Shown here: positions 7,100 through 13,834 of the stretch, one piece after another
How positions within the stretch are numbered: position 1 is the first letter of the stretch
Layout: each line of letters begins with the position of its first letter
From: Deltaproteobacteria bacterium
GTDB lineage: Bacteria; Desulfobacterota; Desulfarculia; Adiutricales; Adiutricaceae
Reading direction: 5' to 3'
NCBI GenBank assembly: GCA_031279155.1
Contig: JAITJB010000201.1
Location: 1 to 13,834 of the forward strand
Length of the DNA: 13,834 bases
Notes under the pieces: generated by a model
The model's database searches: none
What the model was told of the DNA's origin: nothing
Seen by the model: the letters and a program-made list of their open reading frames with translations, nothing else
Translations under genes and position numbers: made by a program

Positions 7100-7128
7100 T
7101 TGACACATTGACATTAGGACGCTAAACT
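7100..7128 (+). promoter_or_regulatory. Sigma-70-like promoter for the uptake operon
   Basis: TTGACA (7100-7105) and TAAACT (7123-7128, 4 of 6 matches) are spaced by 17 bases, 144 bases before the receptor start codon. A second TTGACA overlaps at 7108-7113 without a good -10. This is a consensus match only. Confidence 0.4.
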
Positions 7129-7146
7129 AATGGAAAATTAACCAAC

Positions 7147-7170
7147 AAAGTCTTTTGAGGCTTTTTTTTT
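7147..7170 (+). terminator. Weak hairpin with T-run in the receptor leader
   Basis: AAAGTC (7147-7152) pairs with GGCTTT (7159-7164), including one G-U pair, followed by T to 7170. The stem is short and AU-rich. If the promoter at 7100-7128 is used, it would sit about 12 bases after the start and could act as an attenuator. It may also be chance. Confidence 0.3.
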
Positions 7171-7271
7171 ATTTTCTCACTTCATTACGAAATTTGGCTG
7201 GTAAAAATACCGGCCTATCTAGTTTTTCGTTCATTTTCATTTAAGATTTAATTTACTTTGAGAGGTTTTAA

Positions 7272-9434
7272 ATGTCTCGATGTTTCATTCAATTGGTTGT
7301 CTTTTCTCTGATGGCCTTACTTGCCGCCCCGGTCGCCATGGCCCAGAGCAGTAATTTATCCCGGATCATTGTTTCCGATACCTATGGCGAGTTTTCGCCA
7401 GAGGGCCGCAAAACCAGCGCCCACGTTGAAATTATCGATAGCCAAACTATCGAAATGTCGCCAGCCCAAAATCTGACCGACTTACTACACGAACGGGGCG
7501 TTGCCGGGTTTAACCAAACCACGCCGTGGGAAGCGTCTATAACCTTTTTACGCGGAAATACCGTCAACAGCCAGGACTCCGAAGCCAATAGCCAGTTGCT
7601 ATTTTTGATCGACGGCGTCCGCTCTGGCGTAGTTAACGCCAACCAGCTGGCCTTAGATAATATCGATCACATCGAAATCATCCGTGGGCCGCAGATGTAT
7701 AAATACGCCGCCTCTTCCCATGGCGGTGTCGTTAACATAATCACCAAGAGAGGCGGAAGTAAACCTCTGGAAGGAAAAGCCGAGGTCCAGTACGGCAGTT
7801 GGGATACTTTCGGGGCTCAGATTGTCCTAAACGGTAGCCATAAGGCCTTGGACTATTATCTTACCTATCGTCATACCACCATGAGGGGTGACTACAAAGA
7901 CGGCAGGCAAGATACGGTCATAAATACCTCCTTTGACGCCATCGATAGCTTAAGTTTAAATTTAGGCTACACCTTGACCGGCGCCCATCGCCTAGGTCTA
8001 TCGGGCTCTTGGTATGGCCTTAGAGACGCGCGTAAACCGCTATCCTACACGCCAGGCACACCAAGGGCTCCAAGTCGGGGCGAGGTCGACCGCGAGACCT
8101 GGAGGTATAACCTAACTTACGAGGGCGGAACCGAAGATGGCAACCTAACCTGGCAGGCTAGTTTGGGAACCAGCCATGACGAATTCGCCATGCTTTACTA
8201 CGCTACGCCAAATTATCCCTACACCCAATCGACTGATACGCTCTTGGCCAAGGCCGGCTTAAACTATAGAAGCGAACTGTTTGATATTGATTTGGGTTTT
8301 GATTACACTAAGTACGATCTGGAAAATGGAGGACCTGATGAAAGGACCGGGGCGACCATTTACGACGGCTTCCTCCTTCACCCTACAAGCTCTACGGCGG
8401 ATTTGGGCTTATACCTCGTTGGCACTTTAAAACTCATAGATCAAAAATTAAACTTAACCGGCGGCCTCCGCTACGACCGCTGGGACGTTCGAGACAAAGC
8501 CATTGGCGACGAATCGTTTTTTGACTATCCTTTTACCGAATACTACGGCTTCGTTGGCGGACAAAGGCCAACTCGCCAAAGCTATGACAGCTTGTCCCCA
8601 TCTTTTGGGGTGAGCTATCTACCGACGCCTTGGCTCAAATTTAGGGCCAGCTACACCAGAACTTTTCGGGCCCCTTCCGGTAGGCAGCTTTTCGCCAGTA
8701 ATATCACCGAAGGCTATTACGAAAACGGCGATCCTAGGCTTCAGCCCGAAAAGGCCGACAACTGGGAGGCTGGTTTCGATGTCAGTAGCGAAAACATCTC
8801 GGCCTCGTTTACCTATTTTCGTAGCCGGATGGACAATAACATCTTTCCCTATCCGGTCATGGATCCACGGGACATTTTTAGCGCTAATTGGATGTACCGT
8901 AGGATGATCCAAAACGCCGAGCGCCGAACGGCCGGGATTGAGTTTGATATTTCCGTTAACTTGGCCGGTCTTTTGGGCCACACTGGTTATGAGCTCAGGC
9001 CGTATTTCGGACTAAACTACCTAACCGAGCACGAATTTAAGCTAAGTAGCGATCCCAGTCTCTATACTAGTAATTGGCTCCCCATCATTTGGGTGCCAGA
9101 ATCAAGTTTTTTCTATGGTCTCCGCTACCGCCATTTTGGCTTTAACACCGAAGCCTCTCTTAATTTCTACCACTACGGTCGGATGCAGTGGGCCAATCCC
9201 GGGAGCGTCATCACGCCTATCTCATACGCTAATTATCAGTACGGTAAGTTTACCGTGGCCGATCTAACTATCAAGCAAAGAATACTTGATTTTAATGATA
9301 AAGGGCATATTGACTTAAAACTTAACGTAACCAATATTTTTGATGAGTTCTATACCTACAATCAATGGCAGCCCAACCAAATCCCCTACATGCCGGGCCG
9401 GGCCTTTTACTTAAGTCTAGCCTATGTTTTTTAA
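7272..9434 (+). CDS. TonB-dependent outer-membrane receptor
   Basis: 720-residue outer-membrane receptor that uses TonB energy to import a ligand too large for porins. The signal peptide is residues 1-24, with cleavage after AMA. RIIVSD (31-36) may be the TonB box. The plug spans about 45-160 with the hallmark pieces LFLIDGVRSG (110-119), IDHIEIIRGP (131-140) and GGVVNIITKR (151-160). The rest is a 22-strand-type barrel rich in aromatic residues, ending in the family-typical aromatic terminus YLSLAYVF (713-720). GAGAGG-like GAGAGG lies 6 bases before the ATG. It heads a set with a FecCD permease, ATPase and binding protein, so the ligand is probably an iron chelate, cobalamin or another metal complex. 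No residue lets me choose between them. Confidence 0.95.
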   Translation: MSRCFIQLVVFSLMALLAAPVAMAQSSNLSRIIVSDTYGEFSPEGRKTSAHVEIIDSQTIEMSPAQNLTDLLHERGVAGFNQTTPWEASITFLRGNTVNSQDSEANSQLLFLIDGVRSGVVNANQLALDNIDHIEIIRGPQMYKYAASSHGGVVNIITKRGGSKPLEGKAEVQYGSWDTFGAQIVLNGSHKALDYYLTYRHTTMRGDYKDGRQDTVINTSFDAIDSLSLNLGYTLTGAHRLGLSGSWYGLRDARKPLSYTPGTPRAPSRGEVDRETWRYNLTYEGGTEDGNLTWQASLGTSHDEFAMLYYATPNYPYTQSTDTLLAKAGLNYRSELFDIDLGFDYTKYDLENGGPDERTGATIYDGFLLHPTSSTADLGLYLVGTLKLIDQKLNLTGGLRYDRWDVRDKAIGDESFFDYPFTEYYGFVGGQRPTRQSYDSLSPSFGVSYLPTPWLKFRASYTRTFRAPSGRQLFASNITEGYYENGDPRLQPEKADNWEAGFDVSSENISASFTYFRSRMDNNIFPYPVMDPRDIFSANWMYRRMIQNAERRTAGIEFDISVNLAGLLGHTGYELRPYFGLNYLTEHEFKLSSDPSLYTSNWLPIIWVPESSFFYGLRYRHFGFNTEASLNFYHYGRMQWANPGSVITPISYANYQYGKFTVADLTIKQRILDFNDKGHIDLKLNVTNIFDEFYTYNQWQPNQIPYMPGRAFYLSLAYVF

Positions 9435-9442
9435 TTGTTAGC

Positions 9443-9478
9443 TTTTTGTGGCCTAGGCCTGAATCTAGGCCACAAAAA
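9443..9478. promoter_or_regulatory. Perfect 14-bp stem-loop between receptor and permease
   Basis: TTTTTGTGGCCTAG (9443-9456) is perfectly complementary to CTAGGCCACAAAAA (9465-9478), with an 8-base loop. The stem is followed by A rather than T on the + strand, so it is not a standard terminator. It may still end or process transcripts, or protect the 3' end of the receptor mRNA so that receptor and transporter are made in different amounts. Confidence 0.6.
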
Positions 9479-9526
9479 TAACTTGGTTGAAGAATAAAAA
9501 AACCGCCATACGGGCCAGTTAAGTCT

Positions 9527-10537
9527 TTGAAAAAAATCATTTTAATTAAACCAGTTTTTGTTTTTTTTATTTTAACTCTCTTGATCCTTTTTTCCCTGGC
9601 CATTGGCCGCTACGATCTGGGATTGGGGCGTCTAGTTACAATTTTCTTGAGTTATTTTGGCGTTTCAGGCTATGAATCCCCAGAGACCTACCAAAGTATC
9701 GTTTTTCTGGTCCGCCTGCCTAGGATTTTATTGGCCGTTCTAATAGGCGGCGGCTTAGCGGCCTCGGGCGCGGCTTTTCAGACTATCTTCCGAAATCCTC
9801 TGGTTTCTCCTGAAATTTTAGGGGTTTCAGCCGGGGCCGGTTTTGGGGCCGCCCTGGCCATGCTCGCAAATCTCCCGGCCTGGTCGGTGCAGTTATCGGC
9901 CTTAGTCTTTGGCCTGATGGCCGTGGCCATGACCCTTGGCGTCGCAAGAGCTGCGCCTCGAAGTGAAATTACGGCCATGCTCTTAGGCGGCATTGTGGTT
10001 ACCGCCCTTTTTGGGGCTTTTATAGGTGTAATCAAGACTTTAGCCGATCCCTGGAATACTCTACCTAGTATCGTCTTTTGGCTCTTGGGAAGTTTAGGCC
10101 GGGCTTCGGCAAGAGACGTATTGATGGTTTTACCGGCAACTATCTTGGGCTTGTCTCTGATGTTTCTTTACCGCTTTCGAGTAGAAACACTTTCTGCCGG
10201 CGATGATGAGGCCAGGACCATGGGAGTAGATCCCATCAAAATCCGGCTCTTGGTGGTTTTGGCGGCAACTTTGATTACGGCTGTTGGCGTAAGCGTAAGC
10301 GGCATGGTCGGTTGGATCGGCTTAGTTACGCCTCATCTGGCCCGGATTTGCGGCGGGACGAGCTTTCCGACTTTGCTCGTACGCTCCATAGCCTTTGGGG
10401 CGGTTTTGACCTTGGCTATAGACGATCTGATCCGCTCGGTTGAAGTGGCCGAGCTGCCCTTAGGGGTCATGACGGCCCTTATCGGTACCCCGATATTTCT
10501 TATCTTATTACCTAAGACTCGCAGGGTCTGGCGGTGA
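9527..10537 (+). CDS. FecCD/BtuC-type ABC transporter permease
   Basis: 336-residue inner-membrane permease for iron-siderophore, heme or cobalamin uptake; full length, with the usual string of about ten hydrophobic helices. Family motifs are RLPR at 63-66, FQTIFRNPLVSPEILGVSAG at 84-103, GWIGLVTPHLAR at 262-273 and LPLGVMTALIGTPIF at 310-324. The start is TTG 9527: an in-frame stop lies at 9488 and no ATG, GTG or TTG occurs between them. No clear ribosome binding site is seen, so translation may be weak or depend on the upstream gene. Its stop overlaps the ATPase GTG start by four bases. Membrane and substrate-channel pairs like this work as dimers. Confidence 0.95.
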   Translation: MKKIILIKPVFVFFILTLLILFSLAIGRYDLGLGRLVTIFLSYFGVSGYESPETYQSIVFLVRLPRILLAVLIGGGLAASGAAFQTIFRNPLVSPEILGVSAGAGFGAALAMLANLPAWSVQLSALVFGLMAVAMTLGVARAAPRSEITAMLLGGIVVTALFGAFIGVIKTLADPWNTLPSIVFWLLGSLGRASARDVLMVLPATILGLSLMFLYRFRVETLSAGDDEARTMGVDPIKIRLLVVLAATLITAVGVSVSGMVGWIGLVTPHLARICGGTSFPTLLVRSIAFGAVLTLAIDDLIRSVEVAELPLGVMTALIGTPIFLILLPKTRRVWR

Positions 10538-11331
10538 GTTTAGCCATTAACAAGCTTAGTTTTGGTTACGGCCAAAAAAATCCGGTAATCGAAGGATTAG
10601 ATCTCGAAATCCCGTCGGCTAAGGTTACGGCTCTACTTGGAACTAACGGGGCCGGTAAAACCACCTTAATTAGGCTCATATTGGGGCTATTAACGCCCTG
10701 GCAAGGGACAATCGCCTTAGATGGCCAGGAATTGACCAGGCTAAAAATCGCCCAAAGAGCCAAGTTAGCCGCCTATGTGCCTCAATTTTCCGATCCGGCC
10801 CTTCCGGGTTCGGCATTGGAAATCGTTCTGACAGCCAGATTTTCTAGGCTTTCTTTGGGCTGCGCGCCTAAAGGCCAAGATTGGCAGGCGGCGGAGGAAG
10901 CTTTGGATCTAATGGGCATAAAAGGCCTTTCCGGGCGGCCCTTTATGGATCTCTCTGGCGGGGAAAAACGAAAGGTCTTGATAGCTAGGGCCTTGGCTCA
11001 GAAGGCCAAGCTCTTGGTCCTCGACGAGCCCACCGCTTCTCTTGATCCGGTGGCCCAGATCGATTGCTTAAGTACTTTGAGATCACTAGCCGAAAGTGGG
11101 CTAACTATTGTTATGACCACCCATTTTCCGGATCACGCCCTGTGGGCCAGCGACATAGCCGCCCTGCTTAAAGATGGCTCGATTTTATCTAGCGGACCCT
11201 CTAACGAAGTTATGACCCCCGATAATCTGACCGAGCTCTACGGTCGGCCCTTTACGGTAGTTAAGACCGAAAAACTATTAAGCGGACGATCTTACAAAGT
11301 TTGCCTCCCGCTTTGGGGTAAGCCGTCATGA
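10534..11331 (+). CDS. FecE/BtuD-type ABC transporter ATPase
   Basis: 265-residue cytoplasmic ATPase that drives the adjacent permease. All nucleotide-binding motifs are present: Walker A GTNGAGKTT (36-44), Q-loop Q84 (YVPQ), signature LSGGEKRK (140-147), Walker B LLVLDEP with E165 (160-166), D-loop SLDP (169-172) and switch histidine H197. It begins with GTG inside the permease stop codon (overlap GTGA) and its own stop overlaps the next gene (ATGA), so the three genes are translationally coupled. The C-terminal part after residue 215 is a normal short tail for this subfamily. Confidence 0.96.
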   Translation: MSLAINKLSFGYGQKNPVIEGLDLEIPSAKVTALLGTNGAGKTTLIRLILGLLTPWQGTIALDGQELTRLKIAQRAKLAAYVPQFSDPALPGSALEIVLTARFSRLSLGCAPKGQDWQAAEEALDLMGIKGLSGRPFMDLSGGEKRKVLIARALAQKAKLLVLDEPTASLDPVAQIDCLSTLRSLAESGLTIVMTTHFPDHALWASDIAALLKDGSILSSGPSNEVMTPDNLTELYGRPFTVVKTEKLLSGRSYKVCLPLWGKPS

Positions 11332-12518
11332 CCAGATCTGGCCGTATTGGTAATTTCTTAGAGCGAGACAGGCAAGAAAAGCAAGGCGGTAGCGATAAGC
11401 CCGAGGCTTTAGGGGGGCTGGCTAATAATATTTTTGCAAAAGAAGCCGAAAACTCAAAAGATCGCTCTAATTGGCCGGTTTATTTTTTTCTTATCGTCTT
11501 TTTGTTCTTATCGTTTTTGTGTATCCACTACCAAAAGACAAGAAATTTCCCTACTCAGAGCTCAAAATTAATCTCTTGGACAACCGATCTGGCTGGTCGG
11601 AGGGTAGCTCTCCCCGGGATCATCGATTCTGTAGCCACCTTGGGTTCAACGCCAATTTTAAATTCCCTTCTGGAAATCCTAGGTCAAGGCCATAAAATCT
11701 GCAATCAGCCCACTTTGGTCCACGATATCTCCGGGCGCTGGCGCATGCATAAGATTTTTGCCCCTCAGCTTACTGAGGCCCCTTTTTTAAGGGACCGAAA
11801 TAACGAACTCATTTTAGAAAATTTACTCCTAGTATCGCCATCGCTTTCCATAACCATGACTCCCAGCTACCTTGATTCTCTGGAGCGTCTAAATTTACCA
11901 GTAGTTTGGGTTGATTGGGCAACAACAGAAAAAATGCTAGAAACCGTGGGTTTTTTGGGAGAGGTATTTAACCAAAAGACTCGGGCTACAGAATTTATTT
12001 CTTACTTTCATAGCCGCTTAGAACTGGCCAGAGCCATTACAGCTGACATACCGCCATCAGAGAAGAAAACTATAGTCTACGCCTTCCCGAGGCCATATTT
12101 GACGCCCGAAGAGCCCACCGAAAACCTCTTAGAAAGGGCCGGAGCTATGAGCCTCACGTTTAATTTCTCCAAGAGGGGCCTGTGGTTTTACAGCCCCGAG
12201 GATTTACTAGCTTGGGATCCGGAGGCTATTTTTTATACCGATTATTCTCATGCCTTAGCCCTAAAGAGCGACCCACGTCTTACGGCCTTAAGGGCCATCA
12301 AAAATGACGCCCTCTATAAGATTCCGACCGTGGGTCACATGTGGAGCGGTCATACCGTTGAAGCTCCGCTGGTCGCCCTGTGGATGGTCCACCGACTCTA
12401 TCCCCAATTGTACAGCCGCCAAGAATTAATAGCCGAAATGATTAGTTTTTACGGGGATTTCTTCGATTACGCTATGAGCCCGGCCTTGGCCGGAGAGATC
12501 ATCGACGGCGGCTGGTGA
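11328..12518 (+). CDS. FepB/BtuF-type substrate-binding protein with N-terminal membrane anchor
   Basis: 396-residue class III (helical-backbone) binding protein that hands a metal complex to the permease. The mature part starts near residue 84 with the family opening WTTDLAGRRVALP and runs to the usual end, where DALYKIPTVGHMWSGHTVEA precedes the final helices with LWMVHRLYP. The N-terminus is odd: about 49 hydrophilic residues, then one hydrophobic segment (50-67) with no AxA site and no proper lipobox around its single cysteine (SFLC). This predicts a membrane-anchored protein with a cytoplasmic tail rather than a free or lipoprotein form. ATG 11328 overlaps the ATPase stop by four bases and is the only ATG before the anchor. 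The substrate is unknown. Confidence 0.92.
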   Translation: MTRSGRIGNFLERDRQEKQGGSDKPEALGGLANNIFAKEAENSKDRSNWPVYFFLIVFLFLSFLCIHYQKTRNFPTQSSKLISWTTDLAGRRVALPGIIDSVATLGSTPILNSLLEILGQGHKICNQPTLVHDISGRWRMHKIFAPQLTEAPFLRDRNNELILENLLLVSPSLSITMTPSYLDSLERLNLPVVWVDWATTEKMLETVGFLGEVFNQKTRATEFISYFHSRLELARAITADIPPSEKKTIVYAFPRPYLTPEEPTENLLERAGAMSLTFNFSKRGLWFYSPEDLLAWDPEAIFYTDYSHALALKSDPRLTALRAIKNDALYKIPTVGHMWSGHTVEAPLVALWMVHRLYPQLYSRQELIAEMISFYGDFFDYAMSPALAGEIIDGGW

Positions 12519-12567
12519 TCAATATCACATTTTGGGCGTAAGCTAGCTAAAGCAACCAATTTTCTCA

Positions 12568-13554
12568 TCATTCGGGGATTTCTAGGGCGTCCAACAGGGC
12601 TTTGTTGTCTTTCTCTCGTTGGGCGTAGTCAAAGGCCGTCTCGCGTTCGTCGTCTTTGGCTTTAACGTTGGCCCCGGCGTCCACTAAGACCTTAACCATA
12701 CTGGTCCAGCCTTCACTCGTTGCGTGATGCAGGGCGGTGCGACTTTTATAGTCCTTGGCGTTGACATCGGCGCCAAAAGCTAAAAGGAGGCAGACCATAT
12801 CCATGGCGCCTGAACGGTAGAGAGCCAAAACTATGGGCGGGTAATACATATCACTTTGAATTTTAAGTGGTTGGTTGATATCTGCCCCATATTTTAGCAA
12901 GAGATTAACCAATCTAAGGTTATCTTTATTGTGATCTAAAGCCGCTTTAAAGACGTTTTCATCGGCTCTTGCGTTGGGGATCTGGAACTTTGCTCCGTAC
13001 TTGAGCAAGAGTTCAACAACCTCGAAGCGATATTCAATGGCGCTACTATCGATGCTCAGGTGAAGGGGCCAATTTCTGTTGACGCTTAAGACATTTGGGT
13101 CGGCGCCGGATTTTAGCAAAAACTCTATGTAGGAAAGGGGCTGATATCGAAAAATAGCTTGGAGAAGCGCTGTTTGGTATTCGGTCGTGACTTCGTTGAT
13201 GTCTGATCCCTCTTTAATGAGCTCGGTTATAACTTCAGGCGATCGGCCAAACATGACCGCCACGGCGATAGAGGGGTTCATCTGGCCGGTTTTTTCCTCT
13301 TCTTCTAACAAATCCCTTAATTGAATACTCCCGTGACGAAAACGCAACTGAAATGGGGCTTCTTCCGGGTCTAAGTGGTAGACATCGTTGGCCCCTAGCT
13401 TTAAAAGATGGTTGTGGATTTCTAAGTTATTGGTGAAGAGCACCGGATATTTTAATTTTGGGTCAGCCCCGCGAGAAAGCAAAATAAGGGCCGTTTGGTT
13501 GTACCCCTCCCAGAGAGCGAGTTCCAGCGGCGTCAAGCCATGGGCCGAGGCCAC
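12568..13554 (-). CDS. Ankyrin-repeat protein (3' part of a gene that begins outside the window)
   Basis: 328 residues from a GTG at 13554, built almost wholly of ankyrin repeats. Clear units are GLTPLELALWEGYNQ (6-20), TALLQAIFRY (128-137) with FLLKSGADPNV, LLLKYGAKF (182-190), LVNLLLKYGADIN (215-227), VCLLLAFGADVNAKD (254-268) and RTALHHATSEGWTSMVKVLV (272-291), giving about eight units. Such proteins mediate protein-protein contacts. The GTG is not the natural start: the repeat and its conserved linker continue upstream without a break (see the next entry). It is convergent with the binding-protein gene, 49 bases away, and no terminator lies between them. The stop is TGA. No catalytic domain is visible in this part. 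Confidence 0.85.
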   Translation of the reverse strand: MASAHGLTPLELALWEGYNQTALILLSRGADPKLKYPVLFTNNLEIHNHLLKLGANDVYHLDPEEAPFQLRFRHGSIQLRDLLEEEEKTGQMNPSIAVAVMFGRSPEVITELIKEGSDINEVTTEYQTALLQAIFRYQPLSYIEFLLKSGADPNVLSVNRNWPLHLSIDSSAIEYRFEVVELLLKYGAKFQIPNARADENVFKAALDHNKDNLRLVNLLLKYGADINQPLKIQSDMYYPPIVLALYRSGAMDMVCLLLAFGADVNAKDYKSRTALHHATSEGWTSMVKVLVDAGANVKAKDDERETAFDYAQREKDNKALLDALEIPE

Positions 13555-13834
13555 ATTGGGGTTGGCGCCGCTATTGAGCAGTTGGATAAGCTCATTATAG
13601 TAATAATTGTGAATTAGGCTATCAGTAATATTTTTTTCGCCAAAGCGTTTTATTATATCGTAGATATCATTATGAATTATGTTAGTAATCAGGCGCGTAT
13701 GTCCTTCGCGGTCATAAGAGTCTATCTTGGGAATGGGCTTTCTGGGCTGGCCCGGGGGCGGGGGATTGGCGGCGTAAAAGGCCTACACCGGGTCCAATAG
13801 GTTACCCTTAGAGTCCACAGCTGGTTTTAGCCAG
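13555..13834 (-). pseudogene. Upstream coding continuation of the ankyrin gene, broken by an in-frame TAG
   Basis: The same frame as the ankyrin gene stays coding in character to the window edge. Reading inward it gives a hydrophilic stretch ending DSKGNLLDPV, then TAG at 13783-13785, then AFYAANPPPPGQPRKPIPK, followed by KIDSYDREGHT and a further ankyrin unit ending NSGANPNV. A proline-rich linker before ankyrin repeats is typical. Between the TAG and the GTG at 13554 there is no ATG, GTG or TTG. The gene is thus likely a nonsense-mutated pseudogene, unless the TAG is a sequence error or is read through. dus and the GH31-like gene use TAG as a real stop. Confidence 0.6.

Larger units (their letters stand above)
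6798..7271. other. 474-bp divergent intergenic region between smpB and the TonB receptor
   Basis: No gene is visible. It contains a dyad TAAGTT-GTT-AACTTA (6842-6856), a GC-rich imperfect inverted repeat (6897-6940), a promoter-like site facing right (7100-7128) and a weak hairpin with nine T (7147-7170). I looked for a Fur box and for a cobalamin riboswitch and found neither convincingly. Confidence 0.6.

Noticed and set aside
7171..7271. Fur box or cobalamin riboswitch before the TonB receptor
   Set aside because: The AT-rich TTCATTTTCATTTAAG area resembles a Fur site only loosely, and no cobalamin-riboswitch core motif was found.
8619..8981. 120-codon minus-strand frame inside the TonB receptor gene
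   Set aside because: Antisense shadow; the receptor frame is continuous and has clear family motifs.
13783..13785. Pyrrolysine codon
   Set aside because: No Pyl-dependent enzyme or Pyl genes are in the window, and two other genes here end at TAG, so a mutation or error is simpler.

Overview
The window looks like part of a Gram-negative bacterial chromosome: it carries a TonB-dependent outer-membrane receptor and signal-peptide proteins, and base composition is moderate. Protein style, gene mix and alternative TTG/GTG starts would fit a deltaproteobacterial (Desulfobacterota-like) lineage, but this is an impression from the proteins and not a proof. Most of the window is ordinary housekeeping plus one transport operon. 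I see no phage, IS element or CRISPR array.

Left part (1-2307). A HU-type DNA-binding protein gene on the + strand has a structured leader and a good intrinsic terminator. It converges on a minus-strand pair: a stand-alone CheY-like receiver overlapping a dGTPase-like HD phosphohydrolase. Upstream of that pair lies tRNA-Gly(CCC). The space before the tRNA has a promoter-like site and a 27-bp direct repeat.

Middle (2705-6797, minus strand). smpB, then a secreted or membrane-anchored GH31-like protein, then a tRNA-dihydrouridine synthase whose start lies inside the GH31 gene. The GH31 protein lacks the catalytic nucleophile and other active-site residues. The Dus protein has an N-terminal extension made from six 15-bp tandem repeats.

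Right part (7272-12518, + strand). A TonB-dependent receptor, a FecCD-type permease, its ATPase and a substrate-binding protein form a complete uptake route for a metal complex (iron chelate, cobalamin or similar; the substrate cannot be read from sequence). The last three genes overlap by 4 bases each. The binding protein is unusual in having a long cytoplasmic N-terminus and an apparently uncleaved membrane segment.

Right edge (12568-13834, minus strand). An ankyrin-repeat protein gene enters from outside the window. Its frame is clearly coding back to the window edge but is broken by one in-frame TAG, and no usual start codon exists between that TAG and a GTG 76 codons later. This is the most curious local observation together with the degenerate GH31 and the Dus repeat. 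I found no convincing large undescribed system.
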